A DNA stretch of 64,000 bases from Luscinia megarhynchos (GCA_034336665.1 JAPFBE010000003.1:15540360-15604359), one strand, 5' to 3'; positions 1 to 23,241 are shown, numbered from the stretch's first letter. The notes: generated from the sequence alone by a model not told the origin. Translations and numbers: made by a program.

Positions 1-1075
1 TGTCGTTCAAACAGAAGCAGGACTGCTCAGCAATTTTTGCTTCAGCTTATATTGAAGCTGAACCAGTATTGTGAGTGCCTAATGGTGCCACAGTGTGTTA
101 ATGCAGCTCTGAAATGAGATTATTTGAAAGCAGATGGCACTTGTTTAACTGCTGGGCTGCTGTCTCCCTTGTGGGCACTGTCTTTGTGCTTGTTCTCCCG
201 GATGTGTTTTGTGTAAAGATGCTGAGACTACAAACCATAATCTCTCCAGACATGTGCATACAGTGCATACAGGTTATGCAGCTCTGGCTTCCAAACAGTT
301 CCACCAGATTGACATTAGAGAATAAGAAGGCAGTGAGGAGCTGGAAAAATCACTGGGGGGCAACCTGTAGGAGCACATTTTTCATTACTTAGAGTCTTAA
401 AAGAGACTTTTTAAAGTAATGACTTAAAATAAGAGTCATTACTTAAAGAATGATTTAATAAGGATCTTGTTAAACCTTTGGACATCATGTGATTTTCAAT
501 TAAATAACACTGAAAGACTAGGGAAGACATCTGGCCTGAGAGTGGGGGTGGTGACAAGGTCTGGCAAGGTCGTTGTGCTTATTTGTGCAAGGAAATTTGG
601 CAGTGACAGGAGTAGAACAGGTGCAGCCCCAGGCTGTCGGTGCTAGAGGAGGAAATTATTGCTGTTCTTGGGCACAAATGTGCTGGAGGAGTCAGCAGCT
701 GAGGGACACAGCTCTGAGCAGGGGTGATGGGAAACTTGTGCAATAGCTGGAGGGGTTTGTGATGGTCAGAGAAGGAGTATATGAAGCACTTGGTGTCGAT
801 AATGCCCAGATCCCAAGATTGCCTGAAAACAGATGATTAGATACATCCATACCTTGACATGTATGTAATTTCACATTGATATTTACACCATGTTTGCCAT
901 GAAATAAAACAGGATTAGAACCTTGTTGTCATTCACTGCTTTATGTAGGTACCTGGATCACTCCTTTTCTATGAGAGTTGGGAGAAGTGTGAGCAACTGT
1001 ATTATAAGAGTTTTGGCCCATGGTCTCCTTGAAGTTGTTTCATAAAAATAATTACTATTTGTGTTTTACTTGCAG
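1..1075 (+). other. MAP3K15 intron (5' end outside window)
   Basis: This is non-coding sequence before the first visible MAP3K15 exon. It ends in a pyrimidine-containing acceptor (ttacttgcag) directly before the exon. The short ORFs inside match nothing I recognise and there is no repeat I can name. Confidence 0.8.
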
Positions 1076-1259
1076 GTTGGGATGTTTAAGATTCATCCTG
1101 AAATTCCAGAATCAGTGTCTGCTGAAACAAAGGCCTTTGTTTTGCTCTGTTTTGAACCTGATCCTAGCAAACGTGTTACAGCATCTGATTTGCTAAGAGA
1201 TTCTTTCCTGAAGCAAGTGAACAAGGGGAAGAAAAGCAAAATTGCATTCAAGCCTTCAG
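1076..1259 (+). CDS. MAP3K15: MAP3K15 exon: end of kinase domain
   Basis: 184 nt, starting in phase 0 after ttgcag and ending at cag|gtaaag with one base left over. It encodes VGMFKIHPEIPE, then the subdomain XI block CFEPDPSKRVTASDLLRDSF, then a basic tail NKGKKSKIAFKPS. The invariant Arg of protein-kinase subdomain XI is the R of KRVTASDLL. The catalytic and activation loops are in exons upstream of the window. Confidence 0.96.
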
Positions 1260-4200
1260 GTAAAGGATTATCAGCCAAATCCAAGTCAACATCATCATTA
1301 AGTGTTATATAAAAGATTGGAATCATTAAGCACTTTCTTTTACTAAGGACATTTCTTCTGCCAGAAAAACAGCAGGAACTCAGCTATTGAAAATGTCTGT
1401 GATTTGTGATTATAGGTATTTAAATTTAATGATTCCCAGAAAATAAAGTGTCTTGATTATTTTGTACTTGGCTTGCTGAAACCTCCCAAGGTCATTTTTC
1501 CTCTCCCCAGAAATAAATGCCTCATTTGTAGTAAATTAAAATTAGAAGAGTGACATTTGACAAAGACTTTCCAAAGCAGTTCTGCATTTTAGATTCACAA
1601 TTATATAGACTTCAGAGGTCTTAGTTTCATAGAGGAGATGTTTGATACCTGAAAATGTGGGTCTATTAGGTGTTTGAGTCAGCATTTTCAAACTTGATAC
1701 ATATGAAATTTGGCACAAAGGTGCTGAAGTAGCTGTTTAGTGGGTTGTTTTGTTTTGTCTGCATAGCATGTTTCTTCTTCCCTTCCCCCAAAATATATCG
1801 GCCACTTGCTCAGTGATAAGATAAGGAACCTTAATATAGACCTGCCAAATAAATAATATGAGGGAACTGACTGTTTCAAAACAGGAAAAGCCATTGGTCT
1901 TGCTGCTTCTTTCACCTGTCTGCACACATGCACACTCCCAATGCAAGCTGAAGTTCTTCCTATTTGAGCTTTTCCCCTCTCAACAAATAACTTTTGAAAG
2001 AATGGAATTCTGCAGGGCACAAATAACAAGGAATTTATACCATCTAGCTGAATTGGTTTCATCAAGGAAATGGGCATCAGCAGTTGTCCTGAGGGGCACT
2101 GAGAACTGAACTCCAGTCCCTGCAGTGACACTGGGATAATAGGAGAGCTCCTACTGCTCAGCCAGGGCAGTGGCAAGCAGGAGCTGTTGGCATGCTGTAG
2201 CTTTCTGTCCCACAACAATCATCTTCTCTTGTAGCCTTTCAGCCTTTCTTGAGGATGTCTTCCTGGAGAAATTGCATGGTGTTAGAAAGTGTGGAGATTG
2301 CCTTATTAGCAGCCTTGGGAGCAACAGGCTCTTTGTCAAATATCAGGGGAGGAGCACACCTCTCTCCTCTCCCTCTCCCTCTCCTCCCCTCTCCTCTCTG
2401 CCCCTCATTGGTGAGGTTATGGGGCTGGTGCTGCAGGGAGTGAGCTCGGTGCTGGCCATGGACATGAGCAGAGTGAGCAAATGTGCAACCGTGCATTGGG
2501 TGGGGAGAGGGGAAGGCACCTGATGGCAGCTGAGTGTGAGATTCTCCATGCCAGAGCTGGGGAGAGCTGTGCTGGCTACTGCAGCCATCCCCAGGTGGAG
2601 TTTGGTGGCTCCAGGCAAGTCCTGGCCCAGCAGTTCCACAGACCCAGCTGTAGCATTTCACCATCTTCTTCCTCTATTGTTTCTTTCACCTCAAATTTCT
2701 TCAGCTTTGGTCCCATTTTCCATCCAATCCCTATCTCTTTTTTTTTTCAATAATAAAGGCAGCCCAGAACAAATCCCTTACTCTTGGGACAGCAATTCTC
2801 AATTTTCTGTCCTACTGAGATGCCTTGCCCCAGGTTTTGTGAGGTGACATATATTGTTTAATTTCTGTGACTGTTTAACCTCAGCCATTTGAACGTGCCA
2901 TGGAGTGTGTCAGAGCTTTCTGAGCAACTTTCAATTTCTAGCTCTCTTCCTCCCTTACCTCCAAGGATTTGTAGTGACAAGCATCGAAAGCTTTTGTCAT
3001 ATTTTAGCTCCATGGGTGGGTTCACCCTGGGTTGAGAAAACTTCTTTACCTTTCCTGCCACACAGCTGCAAACTGGCAATCAGGATTACAGCACACTCTC
3101 AACATCTGTGTTGGTTTTTTTGGCTTGGTTTGGTTTTTTGGGTTTTTATATATTTTTTTTTTACTTTCAAAATGAATTGGAAAGGGAAAAGAGATTTCTT
3201 TCAGGCCAATGCTGAGAGGGAGAGTCCTTGCTAAGGGCAGGGGCACATATGAGTGAGTCAGATATCTCAGGTGTGGTGCAATTTGATGCCCATTAACACT
3301 AAGGTGAGGAGGGCATGTATGGTAGAGTGCTCTCTGCTTAGAGAGAGGGCTGGGGTGGAGCAGCAATTGAATCTCTTGGTTCAATTCAAGCTCTTTAAAC
3401 TGCTCATATCCATTTGAGCCACTTTGTAAGACCAGCACCAAGGGGGATTACGTGTATGTGTGAGAGAAGGTAACAAAATGCCATTTCCTGTGAGTATTTG
3501 TGATGTCTTTGGGTTTAGCAGTTAACTTGTTAAAACTTTTTATTGCTTCTGCATGCAATGATTTTAAACCGTGTTACTGCTTTTCATCAACAAGGTTACT
3601 TCTCTCTCAGCCATTTTGCAAAATGAGGTCTTGATATCAGTGAAGATGATCACAGCTGTGGAAAACATGTTGTCCTTTTTGGCTTAGTTCTGTCGCACAT
3701 TTTCCCATGTCTGTTCCTAGATTATAATCGGAACACATCCCTCCCCCTGCCAGTGCATGGGGAGCAGGCTGGCAGTAGCAGCAGTGAGCACGGCTCTGTT
3801 TCACCAGACTCTGATGTGCAGCATGATGTGTTTTTCGAAAGGCCAAGGAGATCCATTTCAGAGATTCAGACAAAGCATCCCATTTCTCATTTACTCAGGT
3901 AAAATATTTGCTTCTCACTCGGCAACCTTGATGGATTCTGTGGCTTTAATTCACATTTTATTTTTTCACATAATCGTTAGGTAAGCACGTGTATTAGTAA
4001 GTTGCATAGATTACCAGTTAATATAAATATTGTCTATATTTAAAAATGAACAATCATTCCTCTCCTTTAAGGTTCCCGTGTATTTATACACTTTCCTTCC
4101 TCCTGTGAGTAAATGTCAGTAGTCTTGCTGATTGAGTGGATATGGGTTTAGAAGTTAAGTGAGGGTTAGACCCTTCCATGTACTCATGACAAAATGGGAG

Positions 4201-7200
4201 AAAAAGGGAAGCATAAATACAGTTCTGCTTCTCCCAAAGTACAAAGCAATGCTTTCAAATTAGCGTGTCACAGTATGGGTCCAGAAAGAAATTAGTTGTT
4301 TCAGCCTTTCCTCCCCGAAACTGACATTAATGCCAGCTTCTTAGCAGGGAGAAATCAGTCATGTGGGTTTTGAGTCAGCAGAGGATCTGAGCTATCTTCT
4401 GTCTCAAAATTAGCATTTACCAGTCTGATCAATCTGCTGATGTAGTTTGAACCGAGTTTTTAACCCCAGAAGTGTCCTTGCTCCTTTCTGGCAGTCCTGG
4501 TGCCTTGCTAATGCTGAGGTCTCTCTTGTGCCTGTGCTGGTGGCTGCCACAGTGTCCCTGACGAGGGCTCGGCCTCGGAGGACAGGAGTGCCTCACCTTC
4601 CGTGGAGGACAAGGACTCGGGGCTGTTCCTGCTGCGCAAGGACAGCGAGCGCCGCGCAATCCTCTACAAAATCCTCAGGGAGGAGCAGGAGAAAGTCGCC
4701 TCCAATTTGCAGGAGTGTATTGCACAGGTAATTCACTTCAGCTCACCTTTTCCTGTGTCAAAGGGAAAATAATGAGCCAAGTATTATTGCTTTTCTGAAA
4801 ATGAATAAATGAAGGTGCTTGGATTGTTCCTTCTGAGTCTCTTTACTCTCTGGGGCCTGTAACTGTGTGAGCTGTTTGCTGTCGTGTGTATGTGTAGCAA
4901 ACACCACCTTTTGGCTGCTAATGGGCTCTTGGTTTTATATGGGGGAGAGGTTTGGGCATTTGATGTGGGATTGTGGAGAGCTGAGGTTGGTGTGTTGGGT
5001 GGTTTTGGTGTTGTCTTTTGGCTTTTAAGAGCATGGAGCTAGAACATCATATAGTGAGAGGTATGTTCTGCTTTAAAAGTAGAGACCTGATGAACAATTT
5101 TTAATAAAACGTTTGTTAACTAGGTGCCAAGATTGCAGCACATGAATCTTAAAAAAGCTAAGGTAGATTTTCTGGAGAGGAGAAGATTGGATGGAAGGTT
5201 TAGTTACTGTGAAGGGGAGCAAGAAAAAAATCATAAGATGGTTAATGCACAGCCAAACATTGCCACACACCTGTAACAGCCTTTTCTTCTTAACATCTGC
5301 TTCTGATGTGCCTCTCTGTGGTGAATCTGACTTTTGCTCATCCCCTTGTCGGTGATTTTTGGGCACCCAGCACACTTGTTGGTGACACTCTCCCATCATT
5401 TATTCTTACTAAAGCTATGCTTTTTCACTTGGGCTGCGCTCCCATAAATGGGAGCATGCTGACTCGTGGTGTGGTGTCCCCAGCCAGCTGTCGACAGTTG
5501 TGGCTCAGCTGTCAAGCCCTGCTGCTCCGTGGTCAGCTCTGCACAGCCCTGGGTTTGCTGCTCCCTGTGCTCCCTTCCCCAGCAAACTGCACCACAGGGA
5601 CTCCTGCAGGGCTCTACAGACCACAAAGCAACTGGGGTGCATTGCTGCTCTGAGCTTAAACTGCAAAACAACTGATGGCCTCACAAACAATTAAAATTCA
5701 GAGTCAGAAATAATCAGGCTCCAAGTATTTTCCACAATGAAGGATTATTTAATAACAGCAAGTCCTGGTTCAGTCTCCAGCTGTTTTGTAGCACTGCTGT
5801 AATCACCTCTTTTCTATAATTTATGTAATACTCCCTTTACCTTTTAATTACAGAGGTTGTTCTTACAGACATTTGGATGGCTTTAACTGTGGGGGTTATG
5901 GACTGAAAATCATAAAATAAACATTGGTGAATCATTGTGTCATTTTAGACTTTTTTCTGACTTGGGATAAATGCATATATAAACATGGGTTTTTTTTCCT
6001 AAGGAAGTCAAATATCTGCATGATTAGATAGAAGTCCAGATTGAGATTATTGAAAGGAGAGCATCTAAAAAAAATTGGGTTTTTAGTGACTCATTTTGCT
6101 ATTTTTATGGAGTAGAGCTGCCCTCTGCAGTACATTGCAGGAATGTGTAGATATAATTTGGAACCTCTACCCTTTGTGACAGCCACAGTAGCAGTAGATT
6201 TACAGGGTTTTTTTGAAAAAAATAAATTACTCTTCAATTTTTTTTTTAATAAAAGATCAAAAACTAGAGACTTTGCAGAAACAAAAGTTCTGTGATTCTG
6301 TTAATCAATGTGAAATATACATAAACAAAGCTGTGTAACCCTAAAAATATCAATGCTACTACATAGATGTTTAATTACTCTGGGATTAATTTGATATACA
6401 TTCATTATCTTTTCTCCAGAGCTCTGAAGAACTGCAACTTTCAGTGGACCACATCAAGCAGATTATTGGGATTTTAAGGGACTTCATACACTCTCCTGAG
6501 CAGAGAGTGATGGCTTCTACAATATCCAAGTTAAAAATGGATTTGGACTTTGACAGCACTTCCATCAATCAGATTCATCTGGTGCTGTTTGGATTCCAGG
6601 ATGCAGTGAGTTCCTTTCCTGATGCAGGGGCAGAGGAGTTCTTTGAAGTATCACAGAATGGTTTCAGGTTGGAAGAGACATTAAAGATCACCTATTTCCA
6701 AACCCCTTCCATGGACAGGGACACCTTCCACTGTATCAGTTTGCTCCTGGACAAAGCTCATCCCAGGGGTTTGCAGTTTCCCCACTGTTCCTCACTCCTC
6801 TCCCTCCTTGTACTGTAGAAGAGTTTGAATGTCACAGTCTGGTTTGAAATGTAGCCTAAAAATGTCAAATCTGTTGTTTAGACTTTGAAAAGTGGGAGGC
6901 TTTTAGTGCTGCATGCAGCTTTTTACCTTATAAAGCTTACTATGACTGTTGGAAAATAAGATTCTCTTTCCTAAGGTGTGAGCAAATGGTGCTTTGCTGC
7001 TACTTTTACAGGTGAACAAAGTATTAAGGAATCACTTAATAAGACCCCATTGGATGTTTGCAATGGATAACATCATCCGCCGTGCAGTCCAAGCAGCAGT
7101 CACTATTCTTATTCCAGGTAAATCAAAGCAGCTGAAAATAATCCTTTTTTTTAGGAAAGGTTTTCCACATATCAAAGAGCTGTAGCAAATGGAACAGTTC

Positions 7201-10200
7201 AGATGTTTACTCTTTCAGCATGCCATTAACTGCACCCCATGTGCCACTCATCAAAAGACACGGGATCAGAGTGTTGCAGAGAAAGAAGGGTTGATCTGGA
7301 GGATTAGTGCTGTACTTGCAGTACAAAAGCACATAATGAGGAAATAACCAGCGGTTCTGCACCCTTAATGTGGTCCAACCATGACACGAAAAAGGCAAAT
7401 TAAATTCAGTCCAAGCTGGAGATTTTCTAGTAAGGAAGAAAATTATTCTGTACATATTAATGACATCCAGGGTGGGTAACAGTGCAGAGGTCTGGTTATG
7501 TGTTCTGAAAAATTATTAATGAACTATGGAACAGATGCGTAGAAAGGAGAGCATTAATGTGAGGAAGAGGATGATTCTGGCCCATAGATGGACAATAGAG
7601 AAAACCAAGAGGGAAGGAGGAGATAAATGTCTAAGTACTGTCTAGGAATGAGTTAAGTTGGAAATATGCAAGTAGTTTGTAACTGTTTAAAATGCTGAGC
7701 ACCCCTTCCAGTACAGGAATGTTCTGAGAGACTTCGTGACAGTGAGCCCATTCAGCCCAAAGTTGCCGTGGCTTTTAAAGCCAAATCAGCCAAATTTTTT
7801 AGGACTTTGTACAAGAGAAATTCCAACAGTTCTTTGGTAATAAGGGTGACCACCTGCAGCAACTTCTGAGAACTGGGGCTAGCCCTGGAGAAGAGGAATG
7901 CTTTGTACACTCTTTGGCCCAGGGCATTATGGAAAAGCACCAATTATTTTTTCTTTGTATTTAGGAAAAATGCAAGCTTTCAGGGGTTTCTCCTTAACAT
8001 ATTTTATTGACTGTCTTATTACTCATACCATGATATTTGTCCCCAGTTTAACTATGACCTGCAGCTCTATCTCTGCTGATGCACTGCTCATTCTAGAACC
8101 AATGCCAGAGAACCTGTGCTCCAGCTTACACAAGGCTTCACTACTCCCCTGCTCAGTGTTGCAATAAAGCACGTTATGCAGTTTCCTCCACCCACAGTAG
8201 TGAAAAACAAACTGCACAAACTCTGAAGGCAGAATTAGCAAAACAATCTCATTCTTCCCCTCTTTCCTTTTTCCTTTTGCCAGAGCTTCGCACTCACTTT
8301 GAGCCAGCATCAGAAACGGAAGGGGGGGACAAGGACGCTGATGAAATGGAGGAGAGTTTCCAGCCCTCTGAACAAAACGGGGCTGAGGATGCTGCCATCA
8401 CATCGGGGGTCAGCACCCTCAGTTCTGTGGTGTCACACAAGGCTCAGCAGCAGCTCAGCCAGGAGCTGGGCAGACTTAAACACGACACCTTAAGGTAACC
8501 CTTCGGTAAAGGCTCTGGATGTATGTTCAGGCAGTCTTTGACAAGCTCTCAGACCGTGCTTTCTACACTGATGGGTGCATACTTACCCACAGAGCTGCTC
8601 ACCTATTGCTTTGTGATAAAGCCTTCCAGGAACACGAGTGGATTTGGAATACACTGTCAGTACAGTATAGCAACTGAACATCCTTCAGTACAGCTTTTGT
8701 TTCTGTGTAATTAATCTATTCATTGCAGAATGTCACATTGATTTCTATAGTAAAGTAATTAGATTTGTGCAACTGTGCCAGTTTCCTTCCTACTCCTTGG
8801 ATGGCCCCAGCTTAGTGTAGGTGCCTCAAAGCTGTTCCTACAAGGAAAGGCCAGAGCAGCTCTGTCCTGGCTCCTGGAACAGGCTGCCCACTAATGAGCA
8901 CCAGCAGAGCCCAGCAGAGCCCTGCCCTGTTTCTTATGGGTTACATGTGTAGGCTGCTGCCAGTGTGTTAACAGCTCAAGTTCCCATTCTTCTTTATGGA
9001 TGTGATGTAAATCCGTGATCAGGAAGTCCCTGGTAAAACATCAGTGCTACATTGTTCAGTTGTAAATTACAGTATAAAGGCAGCAACTCTGCCCAGGGAG
9101 GCTGCAAAACAGTAGGAACAGAATTGATGAGTATTTACAAAATTCTGCAGGTGAAAGCCTTCAAGTGGCACCCCTGAGCCTCAGACAACCAAAATGAAAT
9201 CTCTAAGTCATTAGAGATGTTACTAATGACAGTACCTCACAAATATCTCTGTCCTGTGGTGCTCATTTAAAATGACATTTTTTTCAGTTAGATTTATTCT
9301 CAGTGTAGTTGTGTTTGATCTCTCTTATAAGGCTTTTGGAAAACCTCATTCAGAAGGAGAAAGAGTATCAGACCCTCTTACGACAATCTTTGGAGCAGAA
9401 GACTCAGGAATTACACTTGCTTCAATTAAAACTTAAACCCAAAGGTATGAGGAGATACTGCAGTTACACAAAAACATACAGGATCATGTGTTTGCTGAAA
9501 GGATGCAAAACCATATAGCTTAAGCGTCAGTTACCTGAAATTAACCACTTTTGCCCTAGTTTTGAGGTGTATTAACCTTTGTTTTCTGTTAAAGAGTCCC
9601 AGCGGTCTGCAGCAACTTTTAGAGAGAATGCAGACCTTGAGCTCATGAACTGGCTGAAACAACAAGGAGCAGACTTGGACACCATTAAGAGAGTAAAAAT
9701 AAAATCACATTTTAAAAACCCCATAATTTTAGTCATAATTAGCAGTTTGGTTTCAAAGGAGGAATATTTATTTATTAATAAATTTGCCTTTTAGTTTGCT
9801 GAAGAAGATTACACACTAAGTGCTGTCCTTAATGATATCACCAAAGATGACTTGTGGTATCTCCAGCTGCGGTAAGAAAATACTTTTTATTTCGTTGTTA
9901 GAAGCTTAATTAATATATTTTGCTAAAAACCTTTTTTTGGTTATTCAAATATGACAGTGACAGTTCAGGGGCAACTGTCATCAGTTTTATCTCAGATTTT
10001 CTGATAAAAGTTTTCATATCTTAACTGACTCAACTACACTGAGATGCTTTGAGCCATCTGCTTTGGCATTTATCAAGGTCGGGACATTTTTCTGCACCCT
10101 TCACGATGCTGTAATCATATGTAAAACAGGCAAAAATAATTTATTTTTCCTACCCATTGATTTGGGTCCTTTTATCATCATTCTGTTAACCCCTGGCTGA

Positions 10201-10454
10201 CCTGGAAAAAGTTTTAGCTATAAACATAGAAAGTATAGTTTGCTATGTACTGCCATAACTGGTCTATCCTTGGCATTTCTAGGTTTTACTTCTTGCTCAC
10301 TTTAAGGCAATGTTGACAAGGGAGTTTTCCCTCATGTCTCCATTTCCCTTCATGCAGGGGTGGCCTTCGCTGCAGAATCTGGAATGCAATCCTAAACCAC
10401 CGGCAAACATCTGGCCAGACCTCAGCGCAGGTCAATGCTTTGGAAGAAAATTAA
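1076..10454 (+). CDS. MAP3K15: MAP3K15 (ASK3), 3' part of gene, ten coding exons
   Basis: Gene-level entry. The product is apoptosis signal-regulating kinase 3, a cytosolic Ser/Thr MAP3K that feeds the MKK-p38/JNK cascades and responds to osmotic stress (known for the family). Ten exons, 1425 coding bases, join in frame at GT-AG junctions to give 474 residues and a TAA stop. Seen in order: end of the kinase C-lobe (residues 1-50, PDPSKRVTASDLL), a serine/acidic linker (55-150), the ASK-family conserved block (about 165-285, IKQIIGILRDFI and IRPHWMFAMDNIIRRAVQ), a second acidic linker (287-335), a coiled coil (about 335-384) and a SAM-like domain (about 393-460, ELMNWLKQQGADLDTIKR). The paralogue MAP3K5 is the alternative, but the linker core SSSSEHGSVSPDSD and the final exons fit ASK3 better, and the convergent PDHA1 neighbour matches human synteny. 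Upstream exons lie outside the window. Confidence 0.95.
1260..3720 (+). other. MAP3K15 intron
   Basis: 2.46-kb intron with GT-AG ends. It holds a polypyrimidine run at 2359-2405 and a T/G-rich stretch near 3108-3165. Open frames of up to 176 residues on either strand (for example 1688-2218, minus) have no recognisable domain and are treated as chance. Confidence 0.8.
2359..2405. repeat. CT-rich simple sequence
   Basis: Almost uninterrupted pyrimidine tract built from CTCT and CCCTCT units inside a MAP3K15 intron. It is low-complexity sequence with no sign of function. Confidence 0.75.
3721..3898 (+). CDS. MAP3K15: MAP3K15 exon: serine-rich linker
   Basis: 178 nt. The acceptor is tgttcctag and the donor is ctcag|gtaaaa. 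It takes two bases to complete an Asp codon and leaves two bases (AG) for a Ser codon, matching both neighbours. It encodes YNRNTSLPLPVHGEQ, then SSSSEHGSVSPDSD, then a basic FERPRRS stretch ending HLLS. The flanks diverge strongly from the mammalian protein while the SSSEHGSVSPDSD core is kept, which is why this exon is easy to miss. Confidence 0.9.
4553..4727 (+). CDS. MAP3K15: MAP3K15 exon: linker to conserved block
   Basis: 175 nt, starting with one base after gccacag and ending in phase 0 at gcacag|gtaatt. It begins VPDEGSASEDRSASPSVEDK, then DSGLFLLRKDSERRAILYKI and LREEQEKVASNLQECIAQ. The LLRKDSERRAILYKIL segment is near-identical to mammalian ASK3. The exon is markedly GC-rich compared with the surrounding intron. 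Confidence 0.96.
4728..6419 (+). other. MAP3K15 intron
   Basis: 1.69-kb GT-AG intron. It contains T-rich and A-rich short tracts near 5990-6000 and 6210-6250. No exon-like frame with good splice sites and no named repeat was seen. Confidence 0.8.
6420..6605 (+). CDS. MAP3K15: MAP3K15 exon: conserved ASK regulatory block
   Basis: 186 nt, phase 0 to phase 0, bounded by ttctccag and gatgca|gtgagt. It encodes SSEELQLSVDHIKQIIGILR, then DFIHSPEQRVMASTISKL and KMDLDFDSTSINQIHLVLFG, ending FQDA. It lies C-terminal to the kinase and is strongly conserved among ASK1-3. The open frame reads on into the intron after 6605, but the strong gtgagt donor and the fit to the next exon fix the end. Confidence 0.96.
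7012..7117 (+). CDS. MAP3K15: MAP3K15 exon: conserved ASK block, continued
   Basis: 106 nt from acttttacag to attccag|gtaaat, phase 0 to one extra base. It encodes VNKVLRNHLIRPHWMFAMDN followed by IIRRAVQAAVTILIP. It is almost unchanged from mammals, as expected for the conserved post-kinase segment. Confidence 0.96.
7118..8283 (+). other. MAP3K15 intron
   Basis: 1.17-kb GT-AG intron ending in the acceptor ccttttgccag. No supported exon or named repeat was seen. Confidence 0.8.
8284..8494 (+). CDS. MAP3K15: MAP3K15 exon: acidic linker and start of coiled coil
   Basis: 211 nt. The acceptor is cttttgccag and the donor is ttaag|gtaacc; two bases complete a Glu codon and two are left for an Arg codon. 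It encodes ELRTHFEPASETEGG, then DKDADEMEESFQPSEQNGAE, a Ser/Thr-rich stretch, and QQQLSQELGRLKHDTL, which starts the coiled coil. The central part is longer than and poorly alignable to mammalian ASK3; the two ends are conserved. Confidence 0.94.
8495..9331 (+). other. MAP3K15 intron
   Basis: 0.84-kb GT-AG intron ending in ttataag. Nothing beyond ordinary intronic sequence was recognised. Confidence 0.75.
9332..9444 (+). CDS. MAP3K15: MAP3K15 exon: coiled coil
   Basis: 113 nt from ctcttataag to cccaaag|gtatga. It encodes LLENLIQKEKEYQTLLRQSL then EQKTQELHLLQLKLKPK, a heptad-patterned Leu/Glu/Lys/Gln-rich coiled coil that corresponds to the C-terminal coiled coil of ASK kinases used in oligomerisation. 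Confidence 0.96.
9595..9692 (+). CDS. MAP3K15: MAP3K15 exon: start of SAM-like domain
   Basis: 98 nt from ttctgttaaag to aagaga|gtaaaa, ending in phase 0. It encodes SQRSAATFRENADLELMNWL then KQQGADLDTIKR. The pattern L-M-N-W-L-x-x-x-G-A-D is the first helix and turn of the SAM-like domain at the C-terminus of ASK proteins. Confidence 0.95.
9795..9871 (+). CDS. MAP3K15: MAP3K15 exon: SAM-like domain, middle
   Basis: 77 nt from ttgccttttag to ctgcg|gtaaga, leaving two bases of an Arg codon. It encodes FAEEDYTLSAVLNDITKDDL followed by WYLQL. The intron before it is only 102 bp. Confidence 0.95.
9872..10357 (+). other. Last MAP3K15 intron
   Basis: 486-bp GT-AG intron with the acceptor cccttcatgcag. 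No repeat or coding sequence was recognised in it. Confidence 0.8.
10358..10454 (+). CDS. MAP3K15: MAP3K15 last coding exon
   Basis: 97 nt after tcatgcag, completing the Arg codon and ending at TAA. It encodes RGGLRCRIWNAILNHRQ, the last helix of the SAM-like domain, plus a short polar tail (TSGQTSAQVNALEEN). The length and position of the stop agree with vertebrate ASK3. Confidence 0.95.
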
Positions 10455-10675
10455 ATGGGAATAAGCAAATGAAATACATTCCCAGCACTTAAATTATTAG
10501 ATGTATATTTTTATATGTACAGTGGCCTTGCAGGTTTTGCACAGTTATGTAGCTTGTTTGACCATCAGTGAATAGTAACAGCTTTTAAGTCAGTGTCAAT
10601 GCATTTAAGTTATTTATGACAAGACTAATGCATACAATGCCTTTCAATGTAATAAAACATTAGCTAAGAAAAAAC
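10455..10675 (+). other. MAP3K15: MAP3K15 3' untranslated region
   Basis: AT-rich sequence after the stop, up to about 20 bp past the AATAAA at 10651. The true cleavage site is inferred, not seen. Confidence 0.65.
10651..10656 (+). terminator. Poly(A) signal, probably MAP3K15
   Basis: Canonical AATAAA 197 bp after the MAP3K15 stop codon, followed by an A/T-rich stretch and the T/G-rich sequence near 10720. It is the first canonical hexamer on this strand after the stop. Confidence 0.65.
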
Positions 10676-10969
10676 CCACCTGAATTGGCTTCAGCATTGT
10701 GAAAACTGTGAAATTAAAATGTGTTATAGTTCTGCTGGCTGATGGTTTGAGCAGGGAGGGGATATGCCAGAGCAATGTCACTTCATTGTGGATGGATTTA
10801 TACAGCTTTTTGTATTAAAGCTACTCTCACTGAACTACTGAGAAAGCCTGGTGTGATGTTTTCAATTAGTGACTTTTCTGCAGCAAAACCAGAGCATGTA
10901 AATTGTATTTTCGGTGGGGTTTTTGGGAAAGAGTTCATGAAACAAAGCAAACAGACCATTAGATAAAGG
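10676..10969. other. Gap between convergent gene ends
   Basis: About 0.3 kb between the predicted 3' ends of MAP3K15 (+) and PDHA1 (-). It contains only short open frames and no repeat I can name. In human the two genes overlap slightly at their 3' ends, so read-through or overlap here is possible. Confidence 0.6.
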
Positions 10970-11244
10970 TTGGTAGAGTTTAATTTTTATTTTTCTTTTT
11001 ACACTGTACGTAACACATACAGCGATCCAAAGAAAGTCAGTAAAGCAAATATATAGCACTTTAAATAAACAACTTTCTTTTGACTTAGCTTCTTCTGAAA
11101 CATTCAGCATGGTTAAGAAATTCCATATTCAGATGGATTTCCTAGCACATTTTCTCTTTTGAAAGAGCTCTTAAATAAGCTTATACAGTTCTTGTAAATG
11201 CATTCACTTATTCTTAGGAATAAGTTACACCAATAAAAAGGCAT
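10970..11244 (-). other. PDHA1: PDHA1 3' untranslated region
   Basis: Sequence between the TAA stop (11245-11247) and the predicted cleavage site below the AATAAA at 10986. It is AT-rich with no repeat. The extent is inferred from the poly(A) signal. Confidence 0.6.
10986..10991 (-). terminator. Poly(A) signal, probably PDHA1
   Basis: The + strand TTTATT reads AATAAA on the PDHA1 strand, about 255 bp after the stop codon. It is the nearest canonical hexamer on the minus strand. The region 10970-11244 is therefore taken as the 3' untranslated region. Confidence 0.65.

Positions 11245-23241
<11,997 letters not shown>

Noticed and set aside
1260..1312. Read-through of the kinase exon to a stop at 1312 as a short MAP3K15 isoform
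   Set aside because: The donor cag|gtaaag at 1259 joins exactly in phase with the linker exon at 3721; an alternative terminal exon cannot be excluded but is not needed.
1688..2218. 176-residue minus-strand open frame
   Set aside because: It lies in a MAP3K15 intron, has no recognisable domain, no splice partners and overlaps another random frame.
6606..6818. Extension of the MAP3K15 open frame past the exon at 6605
   Set aside because: The conserved protein jumps from FQDA to VNKVLRN in the next exon, and gtgagt at 6606 is a strong donor; the read-through is intronic.
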